Both the position numbers and the translations under genes were made by a program. Below the pieces are notes generated by a model. That model was given only the letters and a program-made list of their open reading frames with translations. It did no database searches and was not told the DNA's origin. This document shows positions 25,340 to 37,570 of a stretch of DNA of 64,000 bases, one piece after another. The DNA is taken from positions 558,001-622,000 of the forward strand of contig JBAJFG010000549.1 of the NCBI GenBank assembly GCA_037903475.1, read 5' to 3'. Position 1 is the first letter of the stretch, and every line of letters begins with the position of its first letter. This DNA comes from Ancylostoma caninum. Its lineage: Eukaryota; Nematoda; Chromadorea; Rhabditida; Ancylostomatidae.

Positions 25340-27396
25340 AACTGGTTTGAAATGTTTTCAAATTATACTGATGTTGATGATGTATACAACCGTTTTGTCC
25401 ACTTTATCCACAATCTGATAGAGCGCTTCGTACCTTTAGTGCCTCCATCACAGCCTCCATTCCACAGATATCCGGTTCACATCAAGAACCTTATTAGCCA
25501 AAAAAAGAGATTATTCCTTTAATTATCAAACCCAATTCAATGTGCTACGTACCGAAATTTATGCCAAAAACTGAACTATCATTTGCGTTGATTTTTAAGC
25601 TATAAGGAACACAAGATGTCTCGAGTAAAAAATATGAAAATGCTATTTTGCTCCATTAAGCAACGGATTCGGTTGAAAAAGTGCACCTCAACGTTGCAAG
25701 ACGAGAACGGTCATCGGTTTTCTACTGCTTCTGATAAAGCGAATGCTCTATCGCAATACTTTTCTAGTATTTTCAACGTCGAGGGATCTTGTTGTCCGTT
25801 AGTTGATGTGAAGTCCCATTTAGAACTCCCTGATATAATGATAACATATAGTGATGTTCGAGATTTCCTAAAGAAGACAAAAGCTTCGTTTTCCGTCACC
25901 TCTGATAGAATACCTCCTTTCTTCTTCCATGAGTTCGCTGACTATTTGTACAAACCATTGACACACATTTTCAATATTTCTCTCCTCGAAGGTAAAGTTC
26001 CTTCTTTATGGAAACACCTATCCCCAAAACTGCATGCGCAACCCTCTTAACAGACTTCAGACCTATCAGCATACTCCCAACGCCATGCAAAATCATGGAA
26101 AAAATCATGGCAAAAATTATCCTGGAATGGACGCAAAAAACTAATTGTATCCCAGAGGAGCAATTTGGCTTTCTTCCAGGGTGCTCCACCCTCACTCAAT
26201 TAATTCAGTGTTCTCGAGATTGGGTAGAGGCATTGGGCGACGGTAAATCCGTAGAAGTCATTTACTTTGATCTTAGTAAGGCTTTTGATACAGTAGACCA
26301 CCTCAGTCTCATTGCTAGACTAGAAAGTATCGGGATAAGAGGCAAAAACCTCTTGTGGTTCGTGTCCTACCTAGACAGGAGAGAATTTTCAGTACGCTTC
26401 GATGGAATGACATCCTTGAGAAGGACCTGCTCCTCGGGGGTACCTCAGGGCAGCGTACTTTCCCCAATACTCTTTAACATTTACACCATGGATCTCCCCG
26501 ATACCCTGAAAACCGACCCTAGAGTCAAAATTGCAGCATATGCTGATGATATAAAAATCTATGCAGCCTTTAATTCTACTGATAGTCAAGTTGTCCGTGA
26601 AAAATTGAAGGTTGCAGTCGAAGCAATGTTAAAATGGGCCAATAAGTGGAAAATTAGAATAAATGTGTCTAAAAGTCAAGTGCTGAAGTTGGGTAAAATA
26701 ACGTCAAATACCGAATATGATATTCCACTAAGGGTGCAGCAGAAAGTGCGTGATTTAGGTGTGACTATAGATTCATCTTTGCAATTTTCAGCTTACATAG
26801 GAACGATTGTTTGTAATGCAACCCGAATCATGTTCGCAATGTTAAGGAATGTACACACCTCCGAAGCATCTATCTTATTAAAGCTATATAAGGCATACGT
26901 CTTGCCAGCACTTGAATACTGCAGCCCCCTGTGGAATCCTGCTCTGAAGAAAGACATCACTAAACTAGAGAATGTACAACGAAAGTTTACAAAAATTCTT
27001 TTCTATCGGGCTTTTCCCAATAAGGACTACCCGCAGACGTTACTCGACTACAGAACTAGACTGAAAATTTTAGGACTTAAGAGTTTGTTTTATAGACGAT
27101 TGCATGCTGATCTTGTTCTAGGTTTTAAAATCATCTGTGGTGAGGTACGTTTGAAGCCGCCTAAATTCTGGACGTTCTTGCCAATCAGTTCTCGCAGGTT
27201 CAGTCTCAATGTGTACTGTCCTAGGCTCAGAAACTCAAACATGCGGAGCTTCCAGAACTCTTTTTCCAATCGAGTTGCTCGCCACCTGAACAAGCTACCG
27301 GCTAAACTACTTGCAGTGAATGACTCTGGCAAATTCAAGAGACTTCTGCGACATGTCGATTTACTTACCCTACTAGGTTGTGAAGACGTATTCTAG
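25340..27396 (+). mobile_element. CR1/Jockey-like non-LTR retrotransposon, 5'-truncated, frameshifted reverse transcriptase
   Basis: Three pieces form one interrupted ORF. About 25,345-25,540 encodes an RT-upstream linker (FVPLVPPSQPPFH...IKNLISQKKRL, then a stop). 25,616-26,050 continues to LLEGKVPSLWK. 26,008-27,396 (462 codons) carries the reverse transcriptase: IPKTAC..DFRPISILPT, EEQFGFLPGCST, VIYFDLSKAFDTVDH, SSGVPQGSVLSPILFNIY and the catalytic AAYADDIKIY. These are then followed by the C-terminal ALEYCSPLWNP and NVQRKFTK motifs. A frameshift lies near 26,010. The apurinic endonuclease domain is absent. The long intact RT frame suggests a fairly young but 5'-truncated insertion. Confidence 0.9.
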
Positions 27397-27569
27397 CGAT
27401 GCACATCATTTTTTTTCACTATTTCCTGCTTTGTTTTCATTTGACTAAGAACTATGAGCCTTAGTTCCTCATTTCTTATAACTATTTTCCCCGACCTTTC
27501 CGTGCTAGGGATATTGAGTCTTGGTCGCCTTTTCTAGGAAATGCGCTATGTGATGCCGTTAGTTATGTG

Positions 27570-27700
27570 TGGTAGGTAGTGGTTGGTTCACTGGTTAAGG
27601 TATCAGGCTTCATCCTTGGAGCAGAGCCGGCGAGCATCCACCTAAGTTTACGCCTGGGGTTCGTACCAGATCAAAGAGGCGCCTCATCGCCCGCCCCAGA
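27570..27700 (+). repeat. Putative tRNA-derived SINE or tRNA pseudogene
   Basis: 'ggttcactggttaaggtatc' (about 27,585-27,604) resembles a pol III A box in its tRNA D-loop context. 'ggggttcgtaccag' (27,656-27,669) resembles a B box, at suitable spacing. The middle 'gccggcgagcatccacc' recurs at 53,505-53,525 with the following '-cctgggtttcg', marking a second copy. No cloverleaf is intact. It lies immediately 3' of the LINE. Confidence 0.45.
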
Positions 27701-28454
27701 ATGGAGCTTCCAGTTGCGTTCTTAGGTCGTGATTATCTCTATGGTCTAGCTCCTCTCTTGGCCAATGGTACTCTGTGCTAGGGGAGTTGCACTGCTAGAT
27801 CTACCTCCCTTACAATATCAGAGCTCTGCGGTTGTTGGGTCACCACTAGGTTTTACTCATCAGCCAATGCTGTCAGTTTTTGGTGGACAATCTTTTCTCG
27901 CTAGTAGAGAACCTCAGGCCGCAGTTCGTACCAAGCGCTTGCAGAATTTTTTTCTCCATTTGAGCGTCTCTTTCAACAAAAAGATTCGTAAATTCTTCAG
28001 GAACTAAGGTGAGGGCTATCTCATCCTTCTTCAATGAGTCAAATGTGTTGCTGCCTGGAATTTTTTATTGTATTGCTTTCCTAACTTAGCTCCAACTGTT
28101 CTATTTTATCTCTTGTTCTTCGTTCGTTTGATTTAATTTGATCTAATTCTTCCAGGACGGGGTCTGTGACGGTTTGCCAACCCGAGTTGACATGTGAAGC
28201 CGTTGATCTTATCGATTGGATACGCCAAGACTCGTTGACCGACGCGGCAGCCGTGGCAGGCAGCCAGCACAGCTTGGAGCGGTCCGCCTCCGGGCTCCAA
28301 ATTTTTATTCAGTTCGAGCCTTTCAAAAATGGGGATTTCGTCGCTTCTGTGCCTGTTGATGTACATCCCAAGGATCAACATGATGAGAAGGTCTAGGATA
28401 TGTTGGTAAATCCAACAGGCAGAACGAGGTGACCCTCTGCCTTTAAGGGGGTTT
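27701..28454. other. No gene supported
   Basis: Contains open frames (for example plus 28,166-28,396), but no recognised domain or splice context. Confidence 0.4.
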
Positions 28455-28860
28455 TGGGCCTCTTTTGCCATGTTCAGACATGTTAATGGCCGGAAGTTGT
28501 TTTCACCACGGTCGGAATGAATGAGATAAGGTGATGATCACAGGGTCGTATGAAAGGAAAGAGACGGGAAGTATGCCTTCATAACGAGGAGGAGTAACCA
28601 AGAGGGCGGATGACACGGAGAGGGTTGGTGCACCACACATGGTGCAGATTTTGATAAGAAATGGGCCTGTAGCAATGATAGAGGTGCGCCGGCACCGGGT
28701 AGGGGGGAGTTGCCACTAAAGGTATGAACAGCTGTGAGAGTTATGCGGCGGCGCTCATAGTTGAGGAAACGCTGGGAACGGGACCAACGATGTGATGAGG
28801 TGGCGCCGGCGTCCAAAAGTCGGGAAATGCGTGGGACGTGTCCGGCGCTCATATACAAGG
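28455..28860 (-). repeat. Dispersed repeat R1, copy D, plus degenerate 59-bp units
   Basis: 28,455-28,660 is the reverse complement of the R1 core (gaccgtggtgaaaacaac, aacatgtctgaacatg, cctcgttatgaagg). 28,680-28,860 holds degenerate satellite units (ggcgccggcgtccaaaagtc). The copy diverges before the CA tract. Confidence 0.7.
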
Positions 28861-29093
28861 TGGAAAGACGTCACTCGAGGAGTACTGAACACATGAAAGG
28901 GCGCATCGGAGCTAGAAAGCACGAAGGTACAAAAAACGGGAGTTCTGACAAAGGAGGAGTGGCCGGCGTGGTATGAGGAAGATTTCACATGGAGGCAACG
29001 CGAGCGAAGCGAGCACGAAAAGAAGCCTGATCGTCCGGCCTTAGCCGGACGGTTAGTCTGGGTATTACTATTATAATATAATATTCTAATCTA

Positions 29094-30034
29094 CAGGGTG
29101 CGTGAAAAGTATTGACCGCCTTTTGTGACACATGAATTACATAGAAAATCGAAATTGTATAGAAGACCACGTGTGACCATTCTCTTGCCTAGAATCTCAG
29201 CAACAATGTGAAACTAAGATGTGCATTCATTCAATCCGTTTTATCTCGATTTTTGCCAGTGGTCAACAGACAAGACGGGAGAAGACTTCACTACGGCGTT
29301 AAGGGTAGTCGTCTTTGACTTGATTCAGAGTTTTTTTTTCTGAGGAGCTTCTGTGGAATTGAATAATGTTAAGAAATAGTATATGCTAAGCCACCCACAA
29401 ATCCACTAATGAAAAGTATCAGCTGCTCCTGTCTGTCCGATGATTCGACTTTGTTTCCGTATTTGTCAACGGCGCAGAATAGGTTCCTATCATTATCTAT
29501 GGTTTTAGCGCCAAAATCAGCATGTGGCCCAAAAATGGTACTCAGCCGAAGCGCACTGCCCGTAGGGTCAATTATAGGTTTACAAGTGGGCCGTTCCTTC
29601 TCTGAGAAGATTTTTCTGTAGCTCACAACGTAAAGACAGCGAAGAAGTGTTGCACTAGAAACCATTCTCGAGCCATTCAGTTCCAAGTTGCTGCCCACCT
29701 TACTCCTCCAGTTTCGAATCGTTGGATCGTACCACGTGTGCACTATGAAGGAGCCTGCATGTGCTATACCGTACCGCAGTACGGAGTCGCGTGTGGATCG
29801 TTCAGAAGAAACAAAGGATGAAATCCACGACAGTCCCTACGGCGCATCACTTATGTCTTTCCTTGTGTTTTCCGCAGAGCTGCTCTCGAGAGTGGAGATA
29901 AAATTAGACGGACATAGTCTCATATTGTTCGCCATATTGTTTTCTGTATGCTATGAAGAAACTCGTCACATTTATGCGAAATACCGAGGTTTTCACGAGC
30001 CATTTCAAGAGATCAATATTTTTCACGCACCCTG
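29094..30034. mobile_element. TA-flanked Tc1/mariner-type element, 941 bp, non-autonomous
   Basis: The left end CAGGGTGCGTGAAAAGTATT and the right end (reverse complement CAGGGTGCGTGAAAAATATT) are inverted repeats flanked by TA on both sides (29,092-29,093 and 30,035-30,036). Interior frames (minus 29,369-29,743; plus 29,688 onward) show no transposase signature. The element directly abuts a Penelope-like 3' relic. Confidence 0.7.
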
Positions 30035-30042
30035 TATAAATA

Positions 30043-30330
30043 AATTCTTAACGAATACTTTGGAAAAAAAGTTGATGGAAGCGGTGGAGATAAGAAGAAG
30101 AACACAAGAGATTAACAACAAAGAAGAGCGGCTGGAAGCACTGAGGTTGATCTTGTAAGAGATCACTGACCGATGCCCCCCCCCCCCTCATTTGCTTGCA
30201 GGCGGCGTTGGGTGAGGCGTTCTTTTGATGCAGTCTCTCGACCTCCTCCTGATTCAACGTATTGTACTTTGTAGGCTTGATAATGGAGTTATAGCGCCGA
30301 AAGCTTGCCTTATAAAGTGGCTAATACTGA
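30043..30330 (+). mobile_element. Penelope-like element 3' relic
   Basis: 30,043-30,158 encodes LEKKLMEAVEIRRRTQEINN, colinear with the C-terminal tail of the Penelope-like ORF at 4,970-5,064 (KIMEAKEIKRCKPEINSREE). Downstream, 'gcgccgaaagctt' at about 30,293 matches the 3' half of the hammerhead-like motif at 5,275-5,287, but the CUGANGA box and pairing stem have decayed. The copy is split from its body by the TA-flanked element on its left. Confidence 0.65.
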
Positions 30331-30396
30331 AGTCTCGACAACTTTGAACTACTTACAAGAGACATGATGCTTCGCGACGGACGAATACTACAATAT

Positions 30397-30693
30397 TGTG
30401 GAAATGATACAATATCGATTGTCATGTTACATTGCCATGGATCACCGCCAAACGGAGCTCATCGGCCGTACTCTCGAAGATGTGCCCAAAATAAACTGGT
30501 GATGTGATGATAGCGATAGTGGAAACGATGTCTATCGACCGCCACTCCATATTAAAATCATCTCCTTCTCTCACGTCTGAAGCTTCCTCATTCAACTTAT
30601 CCATGTGACGATCGCCGGCCATCGTGGTGGTCGCGACGACAGCCGGCTGTAGTAACGATCGCCACGATTGCTGGCGAAGTCTGGGGATACTCT
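30397..30693. repeat. TIR element family R4, copy 1 (left end lost)
   Basis: Its right end, ctggcgaagtctggggatactct, and its body ('gccatggatc.cgccaaacggagct', 'cgtactctcgaag.tgtg', 'gacgacagccggct') match 38,840-39,128. The left TIR seen in that copy is missing here. It has internal GC-rich palindromes (gcgatcgc, agccggct). Confidence 0.75.
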
Positions 30694-30789
30694 AATGGTA
30701 AAGGCTTACCCTCCATCGAGCGCCGGCGCACTACATTCGTAGGTGTGAGCTCGTCCAGAGACACGTTCTTCATCACTACTCAGAAACTC

Positions 30790-30870
30790 CGGGGCATATG
30801 TGCCGCCCCAATATTGGCACATGCGTTGACCTGAATGGGCACATATGCCAATATTGGGGCCGCACATGCG
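30790..30870. repeat. Imperfect palindrome, about 75 bp
   Basis: 'catatgtgccgccccaatattggcacatg' is followed after a short spacer by 'gcacatatgccaatattggggccgcacatg', so the DNA can fold into a long hairpin. No coding or known element was identified around it. Confidence 0.7.
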
Positions 30871-31299
30871 CAATTAAGGGTGCAAATGGAGAAAGCTGCC
30901 ATTGCATCCGTATAAATCCCAGACCGGCGCCACTTTTTGTTGTGAATGGGGAGCAGAACCATCCATGTGGGCACTTTCACTGCGCCGTTGCCAGGAATCC
31001 CTCGGTCATGCCTACGCAATGTGGTGCCGAACCAGAGCCACCAATGTGCGCAGGTGCCGTTCCGGGATGGCACCTACGCCAAGTACAGTACGTTTCGCGT
31101 ACTAGGCCAATTGGCGCCAGTCCTAGAAAAATCCCGCGATTTGCGTTTGTGGGAGGAAGCACCGGTGCTCCGACGTATCTGAGTAACGAGAGCGATTAAC
31201 GCCGAACAGTTTTTTCTTATCGTTTATTAATGGTTACCGATACCGATGAGTACTCATAGCATCAAATGTACGGTGGAGGCTGAATGGCCGCGAAGGTAT

Positions 31300-31560
31300 T
31301 GTGCTATGACATATGACATAGGTCTTTTGGAGGATTGATAGGAAAGTTTAGTAATACCGCTCATACAGTCCTTGCCGAAAAGATAGACGGGTTTCGTCAC
31401 TGCAGAAACGCGGTGGGACCTAAAAGATGGGTGCGGGGAGAGCATGCTCCAAGTGAGAGAGGCCACTAGGTCCCACCGCTATTCTGTGGCCGCTACGATA
31501 TGAAACCGCACGCGCAATCCGTCTATCGTTTCGACAAGGACTGTACGTATTTGAGGCCCA
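31300..31560. repeat. Long inverted repeat (foldback), probable MITE
   Basis: 'cagtccttgccgaaaagatagacgg' (from about 31,370) pairs with 'ccgtctatcgtttcgacaaggactg' (ending about 31,545). Inside it 'gcggtgggaccta' (about 31,410) pairs with 'taggtcccaccgc' (about 31,467). The centre is a 40-bp loop. Termini and target duplication are not defined. Confidence 0.7.
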
Positions 31561-34500
31561 TGTCTGAAGCTCACTTACGCGACATTAGAGATGTTCGCGC
31601 CAGCTGTGCTTCTCATTTTTGCTAAACACAACTTATTCGGCGGTTCTTAGGAGAAAAGTCACGTAAATGAGAATGTGTCCAACTGAAAGGCGCATTTCGT
31701 TTAGATAGGTCCATGTGTGTTATGTTAAACGCAGTAGTTTGACTCACGTATTTTGCAAACAGTTTTAGCACCGTCCCTCTTGGCAGAGAGGAGAGTAAAT
31801 GGATGCTGCGTCTCGCAAAAATTGTATGCGGATGTTTCGTCTGCTGTCGAGATATTAAATGACAATTCGCACGTGTTCTCCTCCTAGAATTCTAAACAGA
31901 TCAGTACATGAAGTAGTATTCAATTCAAATGGGTCTCATAAAACAGGTATTTTATAAACCAGCTCTGGATTTGTACAGAGTGCGCCAGAGGTCTTCGAAC
32001 AAACATAATCTTTAGCCAAAACACGAGGAAGAGGAAAATTCTAGAAACATGTGGCTGCTATGTGCTTGTGGCTCAGGCACGACCACAAATGCTACTTTTT
32101 TCGAAGATTTTCCCCCTTCTGGGGCACAGACTTTGGTGAGCGGGGGCGAGGCCTTATCTCAGGCATGCATATTGTGGGACTCATCTCAAATTTCCTCTGA
32201 AGTGCTCTAGAGCATGTTCAGTGGGATACATTTGGCAAATCTCTTCACCTCTGTGACAAAAGGATTTGCAATCTAACTATGCAAAGGAAGTTGTCAGAAG
32301 TACTGCTATTTGCTGTCAACCGTGGAAAGACTGCGATATTACCGAGAATCGTGGTACTAATATTAGGAGTCTGCAGCCCTACCAACTGCTCCTTCCGTGT
32401 CGACAATATCGATGACTGAAGCACCAATTGAGAATGACATGTCATCTCGCAGAATGTATATGCAAACATACATCACTGTTTGCATTGCGCAACGACAAAA
32501 ATCTGTCTTGCCAACATCCCTTCCCATCGGCTGACAGCTCCATAAGTGATTATGGACTGTAGAGCCATCCAAACATTTGTCCCAAAGACTGTACAGGCGA
32601 ACAAGATACTCCACCAAATGTATCCTCCCTGAACACGACATTGTAGTCCCAGCTTCTGCCGGGAATTGAAAAGGCCTGCAGTCCCAAAATCCTAACAGCA
32701 CTTCGCAATTTTTTTAAAAGACCGAAAAGCGATTGGTCATCTCCGCTTTCACAGTAGAGAAGAATGATCACTTCATGCGACAAGCTCATAGATTCTTTCT
32801 ATAATTCCAGCACATAAACTTCTAAGAAAAGTCAATCCACAGGTTGTTGACAAAAAAATGAACGATATCACACTACAGCGAGAGAAAGCGGTGGTTTTAC
32901 TACCGAATGTAGTACCTGTGCTCTAAACATTCTAAAGTTCATATTTTTCGGATTCGGTAAGGGAGCTTCTTACTAAAGGAAATCCAGCTCAACTTTCTGC
33001 GTTAGTCAACGTTCTGACTTGTTAGTTGACACGTACAGAACGCTCTGACTTGTTACCTCTCCTAATGTACAGCAGTTACTCAAAATGCAAACAAGTCAGA
33101 AAGTATAGGATAGGTCATATTATTGATCAGTAGAAGTGGGTCCCCCCAATTCCATTTTACCCAATGATCGAGTTATTTTTTTGAAACTTACGGTAACAAC
33201 ACCTGTCCCAAAGTTCGGAGGATTCTCGCAGAATCTGGCGAAAGTAGCATCTGAATGAAGAACTCGAAATTTTAAGCGAGAATCACATGAAGCACGTGAT
33301 ATAATTCAAATCACAGCGATTATTCTGAGTGGTTTGCCTGAATTCAAATGTCGGCCCAATCACTGACTGAGCAGTGCGCAATTTCAGCTTAATCACTTCG
33401 TCAAAAAAATTGTCGCAATTTTTCTGCTTCGCCCTTGTCAGCGGTTAGCAGATCTCAGAACCAACGCATCAGCGCGAACGACTGCCAGGGAAACGACGCA
33501 GCACAACGGGATCTATAACGCGCCAAGGCTAATGGCACTCGTCTCGCTTGTGTTCGAATGCAAGGACCGACCTGCCACGCAGTTCAAGCGCAACCCTAAG
33601 CTACCAACCATAACACTACAACACCCGACACTCCAAGGTCCGGCACGTCCTTAGACGAACCAACACTGACCTACCTACGCGAACACATAAACTGCCTAAA
33701 TTCATAGTGCGCATTATATGAACACAATTATACTACACAAGTACAACGGGAAGGATACAGCCAGCCCAATCACTAGGGGACTCAGCAAGCATAAGCTCCC
33801 CGGAAGTATGGGCCGTGCGGGCAGTGTGAACCTGTGCTCAACGACTCCTCGCGAGCCTCAGGGACGGCGGATGCTGCTCCTCTCTTATCCTTGTCCATGT
33901 GTTTGATGGAATGTGACGCATGTGAATCAGTATATACCAACATCTATTGTCTTTGCGTTAACCGCCCCAGCGAATGAACGACGCGGAATGAAAATCGGGT
34001 GTAATTCGCGCAGGCTAATTATGCAGTTCCAGGGGGGCGATGTGCGCATGTGAGGAGCGTAGGGACCAATGCGCGCGTCGAGCTGGCGAACGAACGATGG
34101 AATGAATGAAGAGTCGCACGAAGTGTCGACAAATCTTGAAACCCCGGAACCAGGGTGGCCTTGCTCAATTCAGCTTCCATAATAGATGCTTCGATTTTCA
34201 AGGTCCAACTGGAGCAAAAAATTATGGCTATTATTACTGTTCACTACAATGCCAAGGCCTTGAAGGTAGAATTCGAGATGGAATGTTTGTTCAACACCCA
34301 TTTTTGCAAAGGGGGTGTGAGGAGCGTAGGAACCACTGCGCGCGTCGACCTGGTGAACAGTGGGGTGTAACTTCTCCCGGCGAAGTGTTGGTTTTTTTTT
34401 GCAATCGCCGGTAACAGTTCAACAATTTTGCCATAATTTTTCACTACGCCGCGTAAGCCGAAAATTAAAATGACAATCATTAATCTGCTCTATCAAAACT

Positions 34501-35600
34501 AGTGAGAAGAGAATTACCCGCGACTCCAGCTACAATTTCACAGCAGACTGCTAGGCCGAGAAAAAGGACGCGCTGCATCTAAAAGGAACTCCTTGATCGG
34601 TATCATTTTTGCAATGAACAATGTTCCTCTTGCCTTCACAGTTGCAGTTTTTGACTTCATAGATTTGCGAAGATGCACGAAATTTGCTCTGCAAGATGTA
34701 GGTGTTAAGCTGGTGGGCAAATAAAAACATTTAAATATGGCTGCATAATGAGACGGATCCCATACTATTTTAGAGAAAATGTTTCACTTCAGAACCAATG
34801 GGTTTTTACTCTACTCTTACAATGATGCACGTGTTACTCTACGAAAATGCCAAGAAGCCCTTTCTGAACCTCTCTTTTTTGGAGTGTTTGGAATGTTCGT
34901 GGTACGACATTTCCCACATTCCATCGCTGCGATGGTGATGGAAGCATGAAGTGAAAGTAGGTTTTGTATTTCCAGTTAATCCCTGCACAAAACCAAAACG
35001 ATGTCATCGGCGCAGGATTTTGTCTGAAAATGATAAAGGCGCGAATTGTCAGACGCGGCCCCTGCATGAAAGTGCGAAAAAGTGAGTAGGGCTCAATGCT
35101 CGCTGCGACAGCGTCGCTGTGAAATATGCCTCAAGTCTTGGATTGCATCCGTAATGAAAACATCCCAGAGTCGTTGGGCAATGATACAAATGCCGAAGAG
35201 CTTCTCGAACCTCTCCTTTGATGGTTTGTCCGTGTATCAACGATGACACCGTCCGTAGAATATGCCTCGATGTTGAGCTAGATAGGGCGATGAGGTGGTT
35301 GAAGTAACCTTGTCTAGACATAGTGCACCCACATCTAGGCATTCCCGCGGATCAACCGCATGGTGGAGCCAAATGGCGCCAAAAACCGGCGGATGAATCC
35401 CACGAACGAGCGGAGCGAACGCTGAAGAAGGAGAGCAAGAAGTTGAGACATTTCTCAGGTAATGTGCAGGAGAAAGTAAACTTTGCTGTTGCATTTCCCC
35501 TCGTTACTTCGCTGAGAAAATTCTCGCAGTAACATGATTTAAATCAGTTTCAAACGGGTAAGTCAAAGCGCCGTCCCAGCTCTGAACAGTTTCAGAGATT
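31561..35600. other. No gene supported; includes a partial R2 copy
   Basis: 32,045-32,145 is a third partial copy of R2. At 34,048 and 34,317 the phrase 'tgtgaggagcgtaggraccaa/ctgcgcgcgtcgas' is directly repeated. A minus-strand frame at 32,550-32,789 is open but unrecognised. 33,520-33,560 contains a B-box-like 'tgttcgaatgc' without a convincing A box. Confidence 0.4.
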
Positions 35601-35957
35601 TTTACATGAGAAGTCTCCAGGTGCTGCTGATCACAATGGTGTTCGGGGCCAAAACTGCCGAAAAAAGCAGTCCTGAGCACTTATTCCTGAGGAGCTTGTG
35701 GGCGGGGCAGGAGGCTTGCCAAGACGGAAAAGGTGTCCGGATAGTACACTCCCGAGAGTGCCCCTTCAGTAGAATCGTGCTTCTCGTAAGGATTCCTTGT
35801 CACCCGCTATCGAACAGGACACGAGGTGAGCTGCATGGATGACCTGCAAAGGAATGTATCGTGCGGAGAACCAACAGTCCCCGCTTACCTCTGCCCACAA
35901 GCTCCTCAGAAGTTGAGGCTAACACTGTGATCAGGAGCTTCTGAAAAGCTTCATGTG
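35601..35957. mobile_element. MITE-like element with long, imperfect inverted termini
   Basis: The left arm ('tttacatgagaagtctccag', 'gctgatcacaatggtgtt', 'ctgaggagcttgtgggcggg') pairs with the right arm ('cctctgcccacaagctcctcag', 'aacactgtgatcaggagc', 'gcttcatgtgaa') over about 100 bp. It is about 355 bp with no coding content. The superfamily is unassigned. Confidence 0.65.
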
Positions 35958-36299
35958 AATATCTGAAAACGACTCGGAAGTGGAGCAGTTCCTTGATTGA
36001 GAGCGAAGGGTGTACGATTACAAATATGGAGATCCAGCGAGAGCCGGAGGGTCAGGTTATATTATTACTGGAAGGATCGTGGAACGAGATGCGGTGGTTT
36101 CCAGTCAATATCAGGCACTCTCGACTGTGCACAACCGCACTGTTTTATCTTCATTCCGTGAATGGACCAAGATCCACTTTCTGGATGCCCCCAAGAAACT
36201 AGTTCATTTTGAAGGCACTGTCTCAGCTCAGGGACCGCGTTCGAGATTTCCACGTCAGCCGAACAAATGCGAAGCGCTGAGCACAAAGAAGTACTTTAA

Positions 36300-36903
36300 C
36301 CCATTGACGACCGCGCCCATTCTTGCATGTCTGGCGGGAGGACAAACGCCGTTTTCAAGAGCGCGGCGCCCGCGGAGTTCCACACCTTTACGATAAGATA
36401 ACTAGGACTAAAACAGATCTTTTTGCAGAAATAGTTTGAAATCTAATTCCAGAAGATTTCTAGTATCATCGGACTAAAAAAAAGGAGGGAATCTAAACGC
36501 TTCTGGATTCCATTGAGGCCGAAGGAAGTTTGTAGAAGGTGTTTTTAGTGTTATAAGAGAATGTTCACAAAGTATAAACGTTTGTAAGGCTCTAACCTGA
36601 CGAATAGGGAAGTACAGGATGTAGTGAACGTGTTTCTACGTAGGAAACATGGCTTTTCTTCAGATTATTTCCATCCATTACACAAAAAAAGTAAAGCAGT
36701 CTCCCTCGATTTCAAAATCTCATCCTTTTCATGATATTTGTCGCAACAAAGGAGAACTCTTTCTTGAACCACAGTTGTTTTAGACTTTTTAGGAAGTATT
36801 GTACACATTTTATACGGAAATACTACAAAATTGTTCGAAAATAGGGTCCAGTACTTGATAATAGGGGCGTGGCTCACCGGTGAGCCACGCGGTCGCCAAT
36901 GGG
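36300..36903. mobile_element. piggyBac-like MITE, copy 2 (both ends present)
   Basis: 604 bp bounded by TTAA at 36,296-36,299 and 36,904-36,907. The termini are CCCATTGACGACCGCG on the left and cgcggtcgccaatggg on the right. TTAA target duplication with CCC...GGG ends is the hallmark of piggyBac superfamily elements. No transposase is present. The body is an inverted match of 24,406-24,990. Confidence 0.85.
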
Positions 36904-36909
36904 TTAAGT

Positions 36910-37285
36910 TTCTTAAGAATGTCGAAAACTGCAAGTTTCAGGTTCATTTGGCCGAGAATTTCGAAATTCTTGGCCAGTGGACGAGAGGATTCATTGCATA
37001 GCTGACGTTTGAGGAGGGTGCGGCATGTTTCCAACACGGCAATGTTTGTTCATTCGATAATAGCTACTGCTGAGAAGTTCATTTCAATGGGCAATCTCAA
37101 CTTCCCAGCTCCGCTTTTTCTAGCTTCCTAGCAAGAGAACTCGTCCGCTCCAATGTCTGGTTTGGCCTTCAAAACGGGGGTTTTGACCTCTTTTCAGATA
37201 ATAAACACATAGTTGGAACCAGCGCGGCGAGTAGGACCAGATTCCGTTGTTATCTCGTTACCCATCATGAGCTGAGACACTGCCT
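36910..37285 (-). repeat. Dispersed repeat R3, copy 2
   Basis: Reverse-complement match to 11,860-12,330 (see that entry for shared blocks). It starts just right of the piggyBac-like MITE. Confidence 0.75.
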
Positions 37286-37570
37286 TTAAACTCTCACTCC
37301 TGTCAAGTTGCAGCAAGCTACTGGCATTTCGATCATTCACCCCTCTCAATGTGGCACTTCCTGGTCGTTCTCCTAGATTGATTTTGTCTCCATCTACGGG
37401 GTTTCACTTACATTCACAGCGAAATCTCTCCCAGCCGCAGCACATAGATTGTCAGAAGCGTGAACGTTGACATAGTCTTGAGCGACGTTTGCGGTAGGCA
37501 TTTCGCTGCATAACTAGTGTTGTTACGATATTTCGTTTGCATCTGACAGTTATAAATATCTCCTTCGCTT

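Noticed and set aside
29369..29743. 124-aa minus-strand frame inside the TA-flanked element, as a transposase
   Set aside because: No helix-turn-helix or DDE/D motif is visible, so I left it as non-coding interior.
33515..33570. tRNA gene around 'ggctaatggcactcg...tgttcgaatgc'
   Set aside because: A B-box-like word exists, but no acceptor, D or anticodon stem closes.
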